Shown: positions 12,060 to 23,400 of the stretch, one piece after another
Layout: each line of letters begins with the position of its first letter
How positions within the stretch are numbered: the first letter of the stretch is position 1
Assembly (NCBI RefSeq): GCF_018320785.1
Contig: NC_054884.1
Location: 18,167,667 to 18,231,666 of the forward strand
DNA: 64,000 nt
Source of the DNA: Cheilinus undulatus
Lineage: Eukaryota > Chordata > Actinopteri > Labriformes > Labridae
Direction: 5' to 3'
Translations under genes and position numbers: made by a program
The notes under the pieces: generated by a model
What the model was told of the DNA's origin: nothing
What the model saw: only the letters and a program-made list of their open reading frames with translations
The model's database searches: none

Positions 12060-13200
12060 TGAGAGCTGTGTCTTAATCAGTGCAGCAAGATAAACACTTG
12101 ATGTGTTATTTAGAAATGAGTCTGCCGCCATACATGACGACTAAAGCTGATTTATTATTTTGGCAAATTTAAAGTGAAGAGACTTAAATTGTGCGTGATA
12201 TCAAATCTGTGATGGCACATTGTAATGTAATCCAAAGACGCCTACGTCTTTCATAATGAATCAACTTGCATAATAATGTGAAACTCTCCGGTTGTATAAT
12301 GTCAAAGCAAAGCAGTGATTTGTGGATTTCGTGGACCCAAAGAAGGGATTTGGGAGCCAAAAACATCTGGGATGCTACTGCACTGCGGGGTAGATTGCAG
12401 AGGATTGAGTAACTCCTCTGGCCTGGCTTTGAGGGGACATAGGGATAAAGAGATTTGGTTACAAAAAAATAGTGGCCTCTGATTTAGTAAGAGTATAAAA
12501 CATCCGTTTAAAATTGTGACATCATGAACGACAGATTTCTTAGTATTAAGTGTCAAAAAAGAGATTAGGATGTGCTCTAGCCAGAATTTAGCTTTATTTC
12601 AGTGCATGGCCTCAGAATTCTAAGTAAAAGTTCTTAACAGTTTTTTTTTTTTTTTTTTTTTTTGTAAATTTTGATATTTGGATGAAATGAGGAGAAGAGT
12701 AACTGAAAAGCACTGCAGACAGACAGTAGCTGTCACTGCTATAGTTAGCATAGTTAGCTTATTTCCACTGATGTTTTATCTCAAGCTTTTAAAAGGCTGC
12801 ATCCTTAGGAACCAAAGTAGACTTATTAATGTTTTTATAAATGTGATTGTTGAGGTCAAATAAGGGGAAGAATTAGAAGTCAAAAGATGGTAGTGTATGA
12901 AAAACATCGGCAAAAGACAGCAAATTACTGCTAGCTAGCATAGTAAACATAGTTAGCTGGTTCCTACAAGTATGATTGTTGCATTTTCAAACAAGTGACT
13001 TGAACCTGAATGTTGTGGTAATGTGAGTGTCAAACGTTGTGAAGAGACAAAGTCATTTACAAGTTAGCGGGGCTACCCAAGTTAGCTGCTTGCTGCTTAG
13101 CCTACAACTGTTACATCACGTTGTTTACTAAGTACAGCCAGGGACTTGTAATTATAAGCTTATACATTAAATTTGAACTTTGGAGTAAAAGAGTGAGAAG
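12060..13200. other. Intergenic, with a T run
   Basis: No gene is seen. A run of more than 20 T lies at about 12641-12663. From 12740 to 13130 the words gttagc and gctagc recur, a pattern also seen near 1400-1700 and 22380-22540. I cannot assign a function. Confidence 0.5.
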
Positions 13201-13209
13201 AGTTTGGTG

Positions 13210-13725
13210 GATTCCCAGGTCAATAAAAAGTGTACTTAAAAAATCTAAAAGTATGTTTGAAGCACATTTGTATGTCAGATAAGCTTACCTAAAGCACATT
13301 TAGATTATGTTATTTTGTAATTGAACATGCTTTTAAAAAGTAGAATTCAAATAACCACATTAAAAACATATTTATTTTATGCTTTTAGAAGATATGTGAA
13401 ATGGTAAGTATATTATAAACTTAATACGAGTGTATTTACAAAAAGTATATTTTATTCACTCTTACTTAAAATGCCATTTAAAATAACTATATATATATTT
13501 TTTCGGTATAGTCTTACATAATACATTAAATGCACCAAAAGGCATTTGTATTTCAGATACACTTTGAGCACATTCAAAATACATGAATCTATACTTGAAC
13601 ATGCTATTAAAAAGTATACTTCAAATAAGCACATTAAAAGTATGTTTATTTTATACTTTTAAAATGTATGTTAAAGCATTGTAACCCTAATACTAGTCTA
13701 TTTAATAAAAGTATATTTTAAAGGA
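13210..13725 (+). repeat. Two diverged tandem copies of an AT-rich repeat of about 245 bp
   Basis: Copy 1 (about 13245-13452) and copy 2 (about 13525-13722) share colinear blocks: gcatttgtatttcagat versus acatttgtatgtcagat, gaacatgcttttaaaaagta versus gaacatgctattaaaaagta, and a common end aaaagtatatttta. The words are rich in the near-palindrome aagtatactt. Noncoding, with no clear ends or target duplication. Confidence 0.65.
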
Positions 13726-14149
13726 GGATTATCAGACAATTTTATTAAAATGATGAAAATGCTTAAAGTGATCAAGTACTGATTACTTAAAACTAAAAAC
13801 AGAGCGAAAATAGCTATTTTGGATTTCATGTTGCACAACTCAATTTTCTAACAAGCTTTGAGTGTTCGGTTTTATAAATTTAGTGGCATTATTTTACCAC
13901 AATATAAATAAAAGAAGTAAATGTGATGAAAAAAACAGAACAGTAAAATGAGATAATTGCAAAAAATTGTTGCTTACCATAATATAAACTAAAAGAAGCA
14001 CAGAGAGCTAAAAGCTCTAAAACTGAGATGTTAAAAATGAGCAGATTGTTTGTTAATAAGAGTAATGGATTGGGGGGAAAGGGAAGCTTGTAGCGATTGC
14101 TTTTGTATCTGCTTGCTCTTTAATGGCTCCTTTAAGGTGTACCTCATAT

Positions 14150-14870
14150 TCTGAATAAAGAGTGTGGGGAGGGTCCGCCAGGATTCTTTCCTTTTCCTAA
14201 AAGACTAAAGAAATAATAATGGACTTCAGGAGAGACAGATCTGACCCTCAGCTTGGTGGAGAGGGTCTCGAACTTCAAGTTCCTGGGCCTGCACCTGGAT
14301 GATGACCTGACCTGGAAAACCAACACCACAGCGCTGATCAAAAAGGCACAGCAGCGACTCCACTTCCTGGGTCCTGAAAAGTAACGCCCTAGCCAAGGAG
14401 CTGCTGGTGTCCTTTTACAGATGCTCCATTGAAAGTGTACTGGCATACTACATCACAGTGTGGTTCTCTAGCTGCACTGTTCAGGAGAAGACAGCTCTCA
14501 AGAGGGTCATCAACACAGCACAGAAAAATCACAGGCTGTGCTCTCCTCTCCTTAGAGGAGCTGTTCAGGTCCCACTGCCACAGGAAGGCCCTGGGCATCC
14601 TGAAGGACTCATCCCACCCAGCACACCTGTTCCAACTGTTACCCTCAGGACAATAAGAGCCAAAACTAACAGACTGAAAAACAGCACATATCCCAGAGCA
14701 GTTGCAATAAATGAACACTAACCAGTGACTCATTCCACCTCACAACATTACATTATTTATTAGAATACTTTGTTTCAGTTTATATCTTTTTTTTGCACTG
14801 AATGGAACTGTGCGCAATATCGTTGTACTTGTGTACAATGACAATAAAGTCAGAACAACAATAATAACAA
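14150..14870 (+). mobile_element. 3' piece of an L2/CR1-type LINE
   Basis: The plus strand reads as the C-terminal part of a LINE reverse transcriptase: FKFLGLHLDDDLTWKTNT, KKAQQRLHFL and ELLVSFYRCSIESVLAYY, then the post-RT part through SSHPAHLFQLLPS, with several frame changes. It ends in a noncoding tail with tgtacaatgacaataaagtc near 14835-14857. The 5' truncation is normal for LINE copies. The plus-strand frame from 14407 to 14721 is part of this fossil and not a host gene. Confidence 0.82.
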
Positions 14871-14879
14871 CAAAAAGTT

Positions 14880-15230
14880 TTTCCTCTTATAGAACTTTTA
14901 GGCATATTTGTGCCTGCAGTTGAGGCTAATGTAAGGCATAGATGTGGCGAGTAAGCTGTCTGAGAGCATCATTGGACGGGGAAGAGGATTGACAAAACCC
15001 CGGTCATGCTCTAGATGTACTTGCATGGGAAAATAATCTGTTGGAAAAAATAAAGGGAACATTCGGAGTGGATGTGGATAGTTTTGGGTTGCCACGAGCC
15101 CCTGGTCATGTTGTGGATGTCCCAAAGGCCTGAAAACCGCCAGCAGTTTCTGGGATTATTACCAGGGGTGAAACAGACATGACAAAAAACATGTCTTCTA
15201 GCTTGACCTTGTCTGCCAAGCAACACATGT
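14880..15230 (+). repeat. Unnamed interspersed repeat, copy 2
   Basis: Diverged copy of the repeat at 5540-5895. Shared phrases include gctctagatgtacttgcat, taatctgttggaaaaaataa and tgtggatgtcccaaaggcc. It directly follows the LINE tail, while copy 1 does not, so it is probably an independent element and not part of the LINE. Confidence 0.6.
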
Positions 15231-15234
15231 GCAC

Positions 15235-16200
15235 TGGATTTTTATCTCTTTGCTGTAACACAAAGACCTTTAAACCGTTCAGTGTTCAATCTGCTAAAAT
15301 GACCCATAAATCCTTGCATCTCCAATATTAAACACCTGTGTTGGGTGGATTTATGTACGTGGACAGGAACACATTGCACCTACCTGTCTCAGGAACATCA
15401 GCTGTACAGATGTTTTACACATAAACTGGATCAGACCTCTAACAGACAGGTTGAAAGGGCACAACTTGAGAGCTTGTAGTCCCAATTAACAGAAGTGAAG
15501 CTTTTCTCTGTCTGACACCAAAGACCCAATAAGTACAACATCTGTTAGCACCACTCCACAGATTGGATGCAAGGGATATGTGTGTCAGTAAGCTTAACAG
15601 ACACATTTGTGTTGTAAATAACCCCTCCTTTGAGTGTAAGGGCGGTCAGAATGAGAATATCTATGTTTAAGAAACAGGAAATATGGTATGTTTTTGATGA
15701 GGGGGTGTCATTTAGACAGAGGGATGCTGTACACTGAAAGGTTGAGCAGGCCAGAGGAAGAATCAGATGATGTAACGCTCTCTGCCTGGCCTTTACCCTG
15801 ATCCTCCCCTGATCCCTCTAACATCCACCATCGACCTTTATTGCATTAATCCATGGTAATCTCTCTCTGTCGCTCTCTGACTCACTTCCAAGGTAGAAAC
15901 TCAGCCCAACATCTTGCTGTCAAAATTTGTTTGTTGAGACACTGCGGTTTCAACGATTTGCAGTCGTCTTCCAACCACAGATAGGCCGAAAGACCCTCTG
16001 CTCTGATTTTTTTTTCTGTTTGTTGAGTGGATTGTATCTTTTTTCCTCTCAAAGTCACTGTAATCCCTCTGAGAAGTAGCAGACATACCGTCTGGATAGC
16101 TTCTGTCAGACCACCTGTCCTGTAAAAGTTAATGCAGATTGTCAAAGTGATTTTTCTTTTTCCTGTTTAAATTAATCAGTTATTACGTTTTATTACATAT
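15235..16200. other. Intergenic, no gene seen
   Basis: Short chance frames only; no repeat ends or coding similarity recognised. Confidence 0.5.
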
Positions 16201-16329
16201 TGAAACTAATTATCTAATACCAACAGCCATACAGGCCTTGCATCTGGTTTAAGAATCTTTTTCCAATTAGCTAAATCAAAATAACCTTTCTGATTATCTT
16301 GATGTTTAAGTTGCTGGATAAGTCCGTAT

Positions 16330-17030
16330 TTAGTAGATACACGGTTGGCTGCAATCACAGCATTGAGTCTGTCTGCATAGGTCTCAACCAGGCTTGCACA
16401 TCTGGATGCAACAATTTTACTCCTTTTTTTTTGCAAAACTGCTCAAGCTCTGTTAGGTTGCATGGGGACCAGGCATGAACAGCCCTTTTGGTCCAGACAC
16501 AAATTCTCTATTGAATTGAGGCCTGGGCTTTGACTTGGCCACTCCAGATCATTCAACTTGTCTTTAAACTATTTCTGTTTAGCTTTCACTGTATGCTTTG
16601 GGACATTGTCTTGCTGAAAAATAAATCTTCTTCCAAGCCGTTATTCTCTTGCAGACTGATTAAGGTTGCCCTCCAGGATTCTTCTATATTTTGCTGCATT
16701 AATTTTACCCTCTGCCTTTACAAGCCTTTCATTGCCAGCTGCTGAGAAGCATCCCCACAGCATAATGCTGCCACCACAGTGCTTCACAGTGGGGATGGTG
16801 TGTTTGTGGTGATGTGCAGTGGTTTGGTCACACAGCGTCATGTCTGATGGCTACAAAACACCAGTTTGGTCAGACCAGACAAAAAGACTTTCTTCCACTT
16901 GACCATGGAGTCTCCCACATGCCTTTTGGTGAACTCTAGTCAAGATTTGATTAGAGTTTTCTTCAACAATTGCTTTCTCGTTGCCACTCTCATGAAGCTT
17001 TGACTAGTAAAAAACCTGGCCAAAAGTAGT
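16330..17030 (-). mobile_element. Truncated Tc1-like transposase fossil
   Basis: Reading the minus strand from 17030 to 16330 gives most of a Tc1 transposase in pieces: MVKWKKVF, AHHHKHTIPTVKHCGGSIML, LWGCFSAAG, then FIFQQDNVPKHTVKAK with the second catalytic Asp, PGLNSIENL with the catalytic Glu, and a C-terminus SLVETYADRLNAVIAANRVS. Several stops and frame shifts break it. No terminal inverted repeats were found, and its N-terminal side abuts a LINE. It is closely related to the piece at 62670-63005. Confidence 0.83.
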
Positions 17031-17044
17031 TGCATGCAGAGTCT

Positions 17045-17905
17045 CTCTTTTTTTATTAATATATGTGAAGCACAAACAACCATACAGACATTTACATTAT
17101 TCACTTGTGTATATACAAAATTCTACAGTATATACTAACCATAATTTGACTTTCTCTTTTATATATTGTTTAATCCAATAAATTTTAAAGACAGTATTGG
17201 ATGTACCAAAATCTAACACATTTAGACCCCCTTCAGAGTGTGAATCGCATAATACATTCTTTTTCAAATAATGGGGTTCATTCTTCCATACAAAGTTGAA
17301 AAGTTTCCTATCAATCTGTTCAATAAATTCTTGAGGAACATCCAGAATCATAGCTGGGTATACTAGTCATGAAAACCCTTCACTTTTAGAAAGTAAAACA
17401 CGTCCATTTAAAGCAAAAAAAGATCAAATTTCTTTTTCACTTTTTTTATTAAAGGATCAAAATTCATATTAGCCCGTTCCTTTCGATATCTACATATGTT
17501 GACACCCAGATGTGAAACCACATCTTTTATAGGAATCCCACAGATTTAAAGTAGGTCATTTGGTTTGTCTTTTAAAGCAAACAAGTCACATTTTCCAACA
17601 TTAACAGTTAATCCTGACACCCCTGAAAACATGTTCAGGCATTCGATGACATTTTTTACTTCATTTCCATTTTTTTTTAAATTGTTGTGTCATCTAGTTG
17701 GCAGCACTTGATTTCTTTCCCAGCTAGTTTAATACCACTAAAGTTGTTCTGATTAATGTGAAGTAGTTTGCATAACTAACAGAAATAAGAAGGGTGCAGC
17801 AGGGTCTCCTTGTTTAATTCCTCTATATACACTCTGAGTTGTGCCTGTGGACAGTATAACTGAGCTTCTACAATCTTTGACTGGTCTTGGACTGTTCACT
17901 CTGGT
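17045..17905 (-). mobile_element. L1-like LINE fragment
   Basis: The minus strand reads part of an L1-type ORF2: an RT motif GIKQGDPAAPFLFLL near 17770-17815, then LGVNICRYRKE and IKKVKKKFDLFLL, then QIDRKLFNFVWKNEPHYLKK and SEGGLNVLDFGT near 17200-17320. The last two are typical of the C-terminal region of fish L1-like elements. It is 5'-truncated and interrupted by several stops. Confidence 0.75.
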
Positions 17906-17929
17906 CTCAGCTAAGTTGTCTTTACGTCG

Positions 17930-18256
17930 GTGATAAAGTCGCTCATAAGTGACGTTTGGTTTCATAGCGCTGAAGAACGGAAGCCGGAGAAGGACAATTG
18001 GTTTCAGCAAGGCGTAACCCATCTGCCATTGCCGAAGTTATGTGTTCAACAACAGAGCGTTGGTAGTGTGTTTGAAGAGAGGGGCAAGCCAAAGTATGAT
18101 AAACCGACCCTTGCATGTTTTAACTCTGTGTTAAACTTTAGCAGTGTCGATTTTGCTGCGTCTCTGCCTAGCTAAATGTTGTCTGCTAACCGGCTAGCTC
18201 TGCTGTTAGCTGCACGCTTCTGCACAACTTACTGACACTGTCACGGCTGACAGGTC
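17930..18256 (+). promoter_or_regulatory. Probable promoter and 5' UTR exon of nif3l1
   Basis: A CpG-bearing patch starts just after the LINE, with a CRE-like tgacgt at 17950-17955 and an ETS-like gaacggaagccgg near 17985. A possible donor (gctgacag followed by gtcaga) ends at about 18254. The first coding exon of nif3l1 begins right after a good acceptor at 20436, so an upstream noncoding exon is expected, and this is the best candidate in the 2.5 kb before it. Confidence 0.4.
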
Positions 18257-18259
18257 AGA

Positions 18260-18740
18260 CCAGGGCGTCTACTACATTATTGTGTTAAATAACTATTTTA
18301 ATGTTACATAAAAATCCTTACTGTGTATCCTATGTGAGTAACATTACAAAGTTGAAGTTGTGCACATTTGTTGCTTAAGTCTCTGAGAGGTAGTAAATGG
18401 ATGTGGATGAAGATTTTCTGTCCTTTGCTTTGACAGTGCTGCCTGATTGGAAATCAAGGTTTTTAATCTGAACTAATTCAGTTGAAACGAGTCCGTTTCA
18501 CTGACCGTGTTAGATTGCCTCAGTTGTTTGAGTGGTAATCAGTGACTTTTTTAAAGTTTTGTTGACTCATGATTGGTTGATTGGGTATTTTTAAAGGTAG
18601 AAGTGTATTTTCCCTACAAGAGAACTGTTCTTGATTACTTCAAATTTTGTTTCTTTCCAAAGGTATGTCTCCTTTTTTATGAGTTGCAATGCTGCTGAAC
18701 ATAAATGTGAAAGTTATTTGTAGGGATGTAACGTGACAAT
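18260..18740. other. Probable 5' UTR intron of nif3l1, nothing recognised
   Basis: AT-rich sequence without recognised repeats or coding content. Confidence 0.4.
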
Positions 18741-18744
18741 ATAA

Positions 18745-20310
18745 TTGTAAACATCAGAAACCCCGGAAACAAGCTGGCCCAAACAATTTGGAGCCCTTCT
18801 TTTTAAAGCATGCCTCAGATTTTATGCTGAACCACTGTGCCACATTTTTAATCCCACTTTTAGTGAAAATAAAATCCCTGAGGTCTGGAAATCAGCTTTT
18901 TTATTTTACCTCTAGTCCAGGGGTTCTTGACATTGGGGTTGGGACTCCATTGGGGGTCTCCAGATTCCTTAAAAAAAGGAAGAACATTTTTAAAATTACA
19001 CTGTTGCCACTTACACCAATTTTGCTCAATTTAAACCAGTTTTCTTCACTTTTTTCCACCTATTTGATAAATTTTTAACACATTTTTGCAACTTAAAACC
19101 CATTTTTTGTCAAATTTAAACCCTTTTCACCACTTTTTTTCTGCCTGTTTTTACCACTTCTAAACCAAATCTTGTCACTCTCTGCCTATTGTTAGCTTTG
19201 TTGACATGTTATTGCCACTATTAACCCCTTTTACCCCTATTTAAGCCTCATTTCACAACTTAATATGATCATTTTTGCCAGTTTCTGACTTTTTATGTCA
19301 CAGCTAACCCTTTTTTTTAGCCAGTTTATATCCATTTTCATCCCATTTCACAAAATTTCCAACTATTTTTTGCCACTTTAATGTAATTTCAGCCACTTTT
19401 GAATCCACTTTTACCACTTAATATGCCCATTTCTGCCATTTTTTTGGTTATTTTGCCTCTTTTTTTCTAATTTTTGGCATTTCTAACCCATTTCTGCTCC
19501 TTTAAAAATCAAATTTCACCACCTTTCCCTTTCTTGCCATTATTAACCCATTTTAGCTGTTTTTAATGTATTTAAATTCTGTTATCAACAAAAGGAGTTA
19601 CATTTTCAAGAGGGCTACTTACTACACAGATGAATTAAAATGTGTGTCTTTGATAAGAGTGGTTACTATTCAGGTTAAATATAAAATACCACACTTCAAC
19701 TTTACAGTGAACCATGATTTTGCTGGCCCCCAGTTTGGCTGGGTCCCAGAAAGCTCTCCCATTATCCCCCCCCCCCAACAGGCATACCTATCTGCACATG
19801 ACTATTCTTGAATGTGCATGGCTGTGTTCAACCATCTTCAGGTACAGCGGGGATCCTCGGTCTCTGGCACCTTTATTTGGGGGTCGCAGACTGAAAAGGT
19901 TGAGAACCACTGCCATATTCAAAGGTGTAGATCAAAAATTTAAAGTAATTACAGACCAATAGCAAAGCTTTCTATGTTGTTTAAAATGATTGAAACCGTG
20001 GTCAGTGATCAGGTGAAAGAACGTGGCCTCTCGCTCTATTCAGTCTACATTTCAGTCAGGCTTTAGACAAATCCACATCACTGCTGCCATGTAAATTTTC
20101 AGTGAAATTCTAGAGGTAAGAAACAGTGTTGTTTTCTTTATAGATCTGAGGCCTTTGATAGCATGGATTACAGAATCTTAATGGACCATCTAAAAGCTAC
20201 AGGTTCTCAGCTGAGCAAACTATCTCACTGGCAGAATATTCCAAATGTTTCTTTTCATTTTATGCCGATGATATCGGGGTTTGTCCTGCATATAAAATTA
20301 CGAGGGGTGT
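18745..20310 (+). mobile_element. LINE reverse-transcriptase fossil, split by a hAT-type element
   Basis: The left part (18745-18917) reads KQAGPNNLEPFFLKHASDF and then SENKIPEVWKSAF, the classic start of a LINE RT domain. After the hAT-type insert (18918-19912) the right part reads KGVDQKFK, NYRPIAKLSMLFKMIETVVS and SMDYRILMDHLKATG, and ends with the catalytic FYADDI near 20260-20280. There is a deletion between the last two blocks, plus several frame changes. It lies just upstream of the first coding exon of nif3l1. Confidence 0.82.
18918..19912 (+). mobile_element. hAT-type nonautonomous element with an internal degenerate array
   Basis: The ends are caggggttcttgacattggg and aaaaggttgagaaccactg, forming a short inverted repeat. 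The flanking 8-mers are ctctagtc (18910-18917) and ccatattc (19913-19920). Both can derive from ctctattc, the codons for the LINE words LPLFKG that should have stood at the target. The interior from about 18980 to 19560 is a degenerate array of ccacttttgcc/cccatttctgcc words, the reverse complement of the array at 29210-29842. Noncoding. Confidence 0.75.
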
Positions 20311-20446
20311 TGTTACATCCCTTGTTGTTTGTTTTCACTGTATTTATGGCCTCATTAGAGAATTGCTCATTAGTTTCTTATGTAGTCATCTAAGTCAAGA
20401 CTTTTTATCATCCTGTTTTCTCTTGTGCATACACAGGTGATCACTC

Positions 20447-23400
20447 ATGTTGATTGGATGTAGAAATCTCTCCCGGACATTTTTCCCACTCATCCATCAA
20501 AGATTTTGGTTGACCTCCCAGGCTGCACTCTTCTCCTCTACCTCAGGAGCTTCATCTATCTGTCAGTCTCACTTGACCTGCAGTCACAGCTCCTTTACAC
20601 GTCATATAAACTCAGCCTTCCTACACTCATCTGTTCACTCCTCCTCCATTCACCGCCTCTCTCATCCTGCTGGGTGTTCAGGTGTGATGGAGCTAAAGGA
20701 AATCCTGCAGGTGTTGGAGCAGCTTGCTCCGCTGTCTCTGGCTGAGTCATGGGACAACGTTGGCCTGCTGGTTGAGCCGAGCAAACTTCACCCTGTAAAA
20801 ACTATTCTGCTGACAAATGACCTCACAGATGCTGTCATGGAGGAAGCAGAGGCCATGAGCTGTGACCTCATTATCTCATATCACCCTCCTTTGTTTCGGC
20901 CAATCAAGCGTCTGATCCAGAAGGATTGGAAGCAGCGATTGGCTATCAGGGCTGTGGAGGCGGGGATAGCCATCTTCTCCCCCCACACATCGTGGGACAG
21001 CGTTAAAGGAGGAGTGAACGACTGGCTGGTGGGAGGACTTGGTAAGATGTTACACTGAGATGAAAATGTGCTACACTACTTACATTTTTAAAGAAGGGTC
21101 AGGCTAAAATGATGTGACACATGACACTGACCTACAGCTCAACTATCTGTCCTCCTGACTTTGTTTTTCCCCCTCCTCAGGTAGCGGTCAGGTGTCTGTG
21201 CTGAGTCAAGCCCAAGGTGGCGCCTCCCACAGTCACAAACTTGAGTTCATAGTCAAAAATACAGAAGAAGTCAACAGCATCATGGAGGAAATCAGAGCCT
21301 GTGACAGTGGAACAACACTTCAGCATGCAGTCAGCAGGTCCTGCTCAAACTACAAAGCTGTGTGCAGTTTGGTCCATAAATATTTGGGCAGTGGCACATG
21401 TTTATTAATCGTTTAGCTTCTGTTTACCGCTACAATGAATACATCACAGAAGTGTGGACTTTCAGATTTAATTTAGAAGGCTTCACAGAAACATGGCATT
21501 TACCATGTAGGTGATGGCCATCTGGAATAATATTGCTGTAATTGGTAAATAATGCCATATTTTTTGAAACCCCTTAAATTAAAGTCCACATTTCAGTCCT
21601 GTCTTGATTATTCTCATTTCAAATCCACTGTGGTAGTAAAAAGAAGCAAAACAAAAAACTGTTTCTGTCCAAATACTTACAGACCTAACTATATTAAACA
21701 TATAAAAGAATTAGCATTCAGTATTTTTACTTTAAGGATCAATATGAAGAATTCTCCCTGAAGCATCTGCATCAATCAAATAATGACTACTCCCATGTTT
21801 ACTTATGTATATAATTTAGATATTAGTTAAATACTTACATTACTTCAAAGTATTCCAACAGATTTTAAAGCCAAAGAAACTATTAGTTGTTATTGTTGTA
21901 ATGGTCCTTTGTTTTATCATGGCGTCCACCACGACAGAACTGCTGTGACAGACAACCCTGGATGGTGAATCAAACACTCCTTCATCAGGAAGCATGAGCT
22001 GTTACTGGTAGCTACCGCTCTGTTGCCGTACCTCAAAAACATTTTGTGCTTCTTACTTGTGATGGACCGTGGGGAAACACCTCAGTAGGTAGAGTTTGTC
22101 GTCTGACAAATGAAAGGTTGTGGGTGCGATCGTTGACTCCCGCCCAAATTTGCTTTCACTGATTTGTCAGTGGCAACATGGAAGTGTTTGAATGGGATTC
22201 GCTAATACTGATGGCCTGTTCTCCATAGCAACAATGTGGAGTGAATGGGTGTGTTCGACGTTTGGTGTAAAGGTGCTTTTAGCAGCCACTAGACTAGAAA
22301 AGTGCCATACAAGCTCAAGTCTGTCACTATTTACAATTACTCTCAGCCATCTGCTACATGTTCTGTCGCCCACGTGAGTTTTAGCAGCTGTAGCTTATGT
22401 AGCTACGTAGCTAATGTTAGCTTCGTATCTTCGTTGGTATAGATATTCAATAGCTTTATGAGCATTAAGCTGTAGCTACACAAGCTACGTAGCCCTGTTA
22501 TCTACTTTGATCGTGCAACTAACAGGGCTACATTTGCTAGGTTCGAATATTTTCATGGAAAACCGTTTGTTTTTGTTTGTTTTTTCCTTGAAGCATACTG
22601 TTTACTCGGCTTTATTAAATGTTATGCCGTCAGGTTTTGCAGGTCAGGTTTTTAAATTTTAACATTTGGTATCCTAACCTTAACTCTTACCCTAACGTAG
22701 CTGAAAGTGAAATCCAGTTTTATTTTAAAAGTTTTAGCGTGTCTGCTGACAGTAAGTCTGTGAGAGGGACTGTTTGAGATCCACATCTGCAGCCACACCC
22801 CAAAGTTAAAGTTCTTCACAGTTGCTATATGATTACCACAGATCATTTCAAAACAAACACACAGATATCACTGTAATTACAGTTTGATAAAGCATTCTAT
22901 ACAGCAGTGGTTCCCAGACTTTTTTTCATCTGAGCCCGCCTACTTGTATCTTAGAAAAGCTGACCCCCGTAATTTTTAACATAACTGTTAAAAATCAACG
23001 ATTGTAGTCATTTCATTGATAAAAACCTAGGAAAAGGGGTATTATAAATTTCTCTCTGTCCAAAAGAGTTTTTTAAACTATTTAAAAATGGTGTTTGTGA
23101 CCTAATTTTTCAAGCCTCTGACCCCCTGAGTTACCCTGACCAAAAGCTGTGAAACTGTTGTCTAATGTTTGAGCATCAGTTTAACTCTGGGAACAGCTTA
23201 GCCTCTCATCCTGTATGTGATCTGGAAGCCACTGAGCTTGTTGATGCTTTATGTTTACTTTCACATCTTGAACATAAAAGTCTTTGAGCAAATACCTGAC
23301 ACAGACTGCTCTCTGCTTCTTTACTTTTTCTTTATTTACACCAAGCTCCATACCAGCGCAATAAAAAAACAGCAGACATGATAAAGGCGACAGCTGCATA

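Noticed and set aside
14407-14721. 104-codon plus-strand frame as a host gene
   Set aside because: The words ELLVSFYRCSIES and TVQEKTALKRVINTAQK are LINE reverse-transcriptase C-terminus.
16206-16436. 76-codon minus-strand frame taken as a separate gene
   Set aside because: Its first part is the Tc1 transposase C-terminus (SLVETYADRLNAV) and the rest is flanking readthrough.
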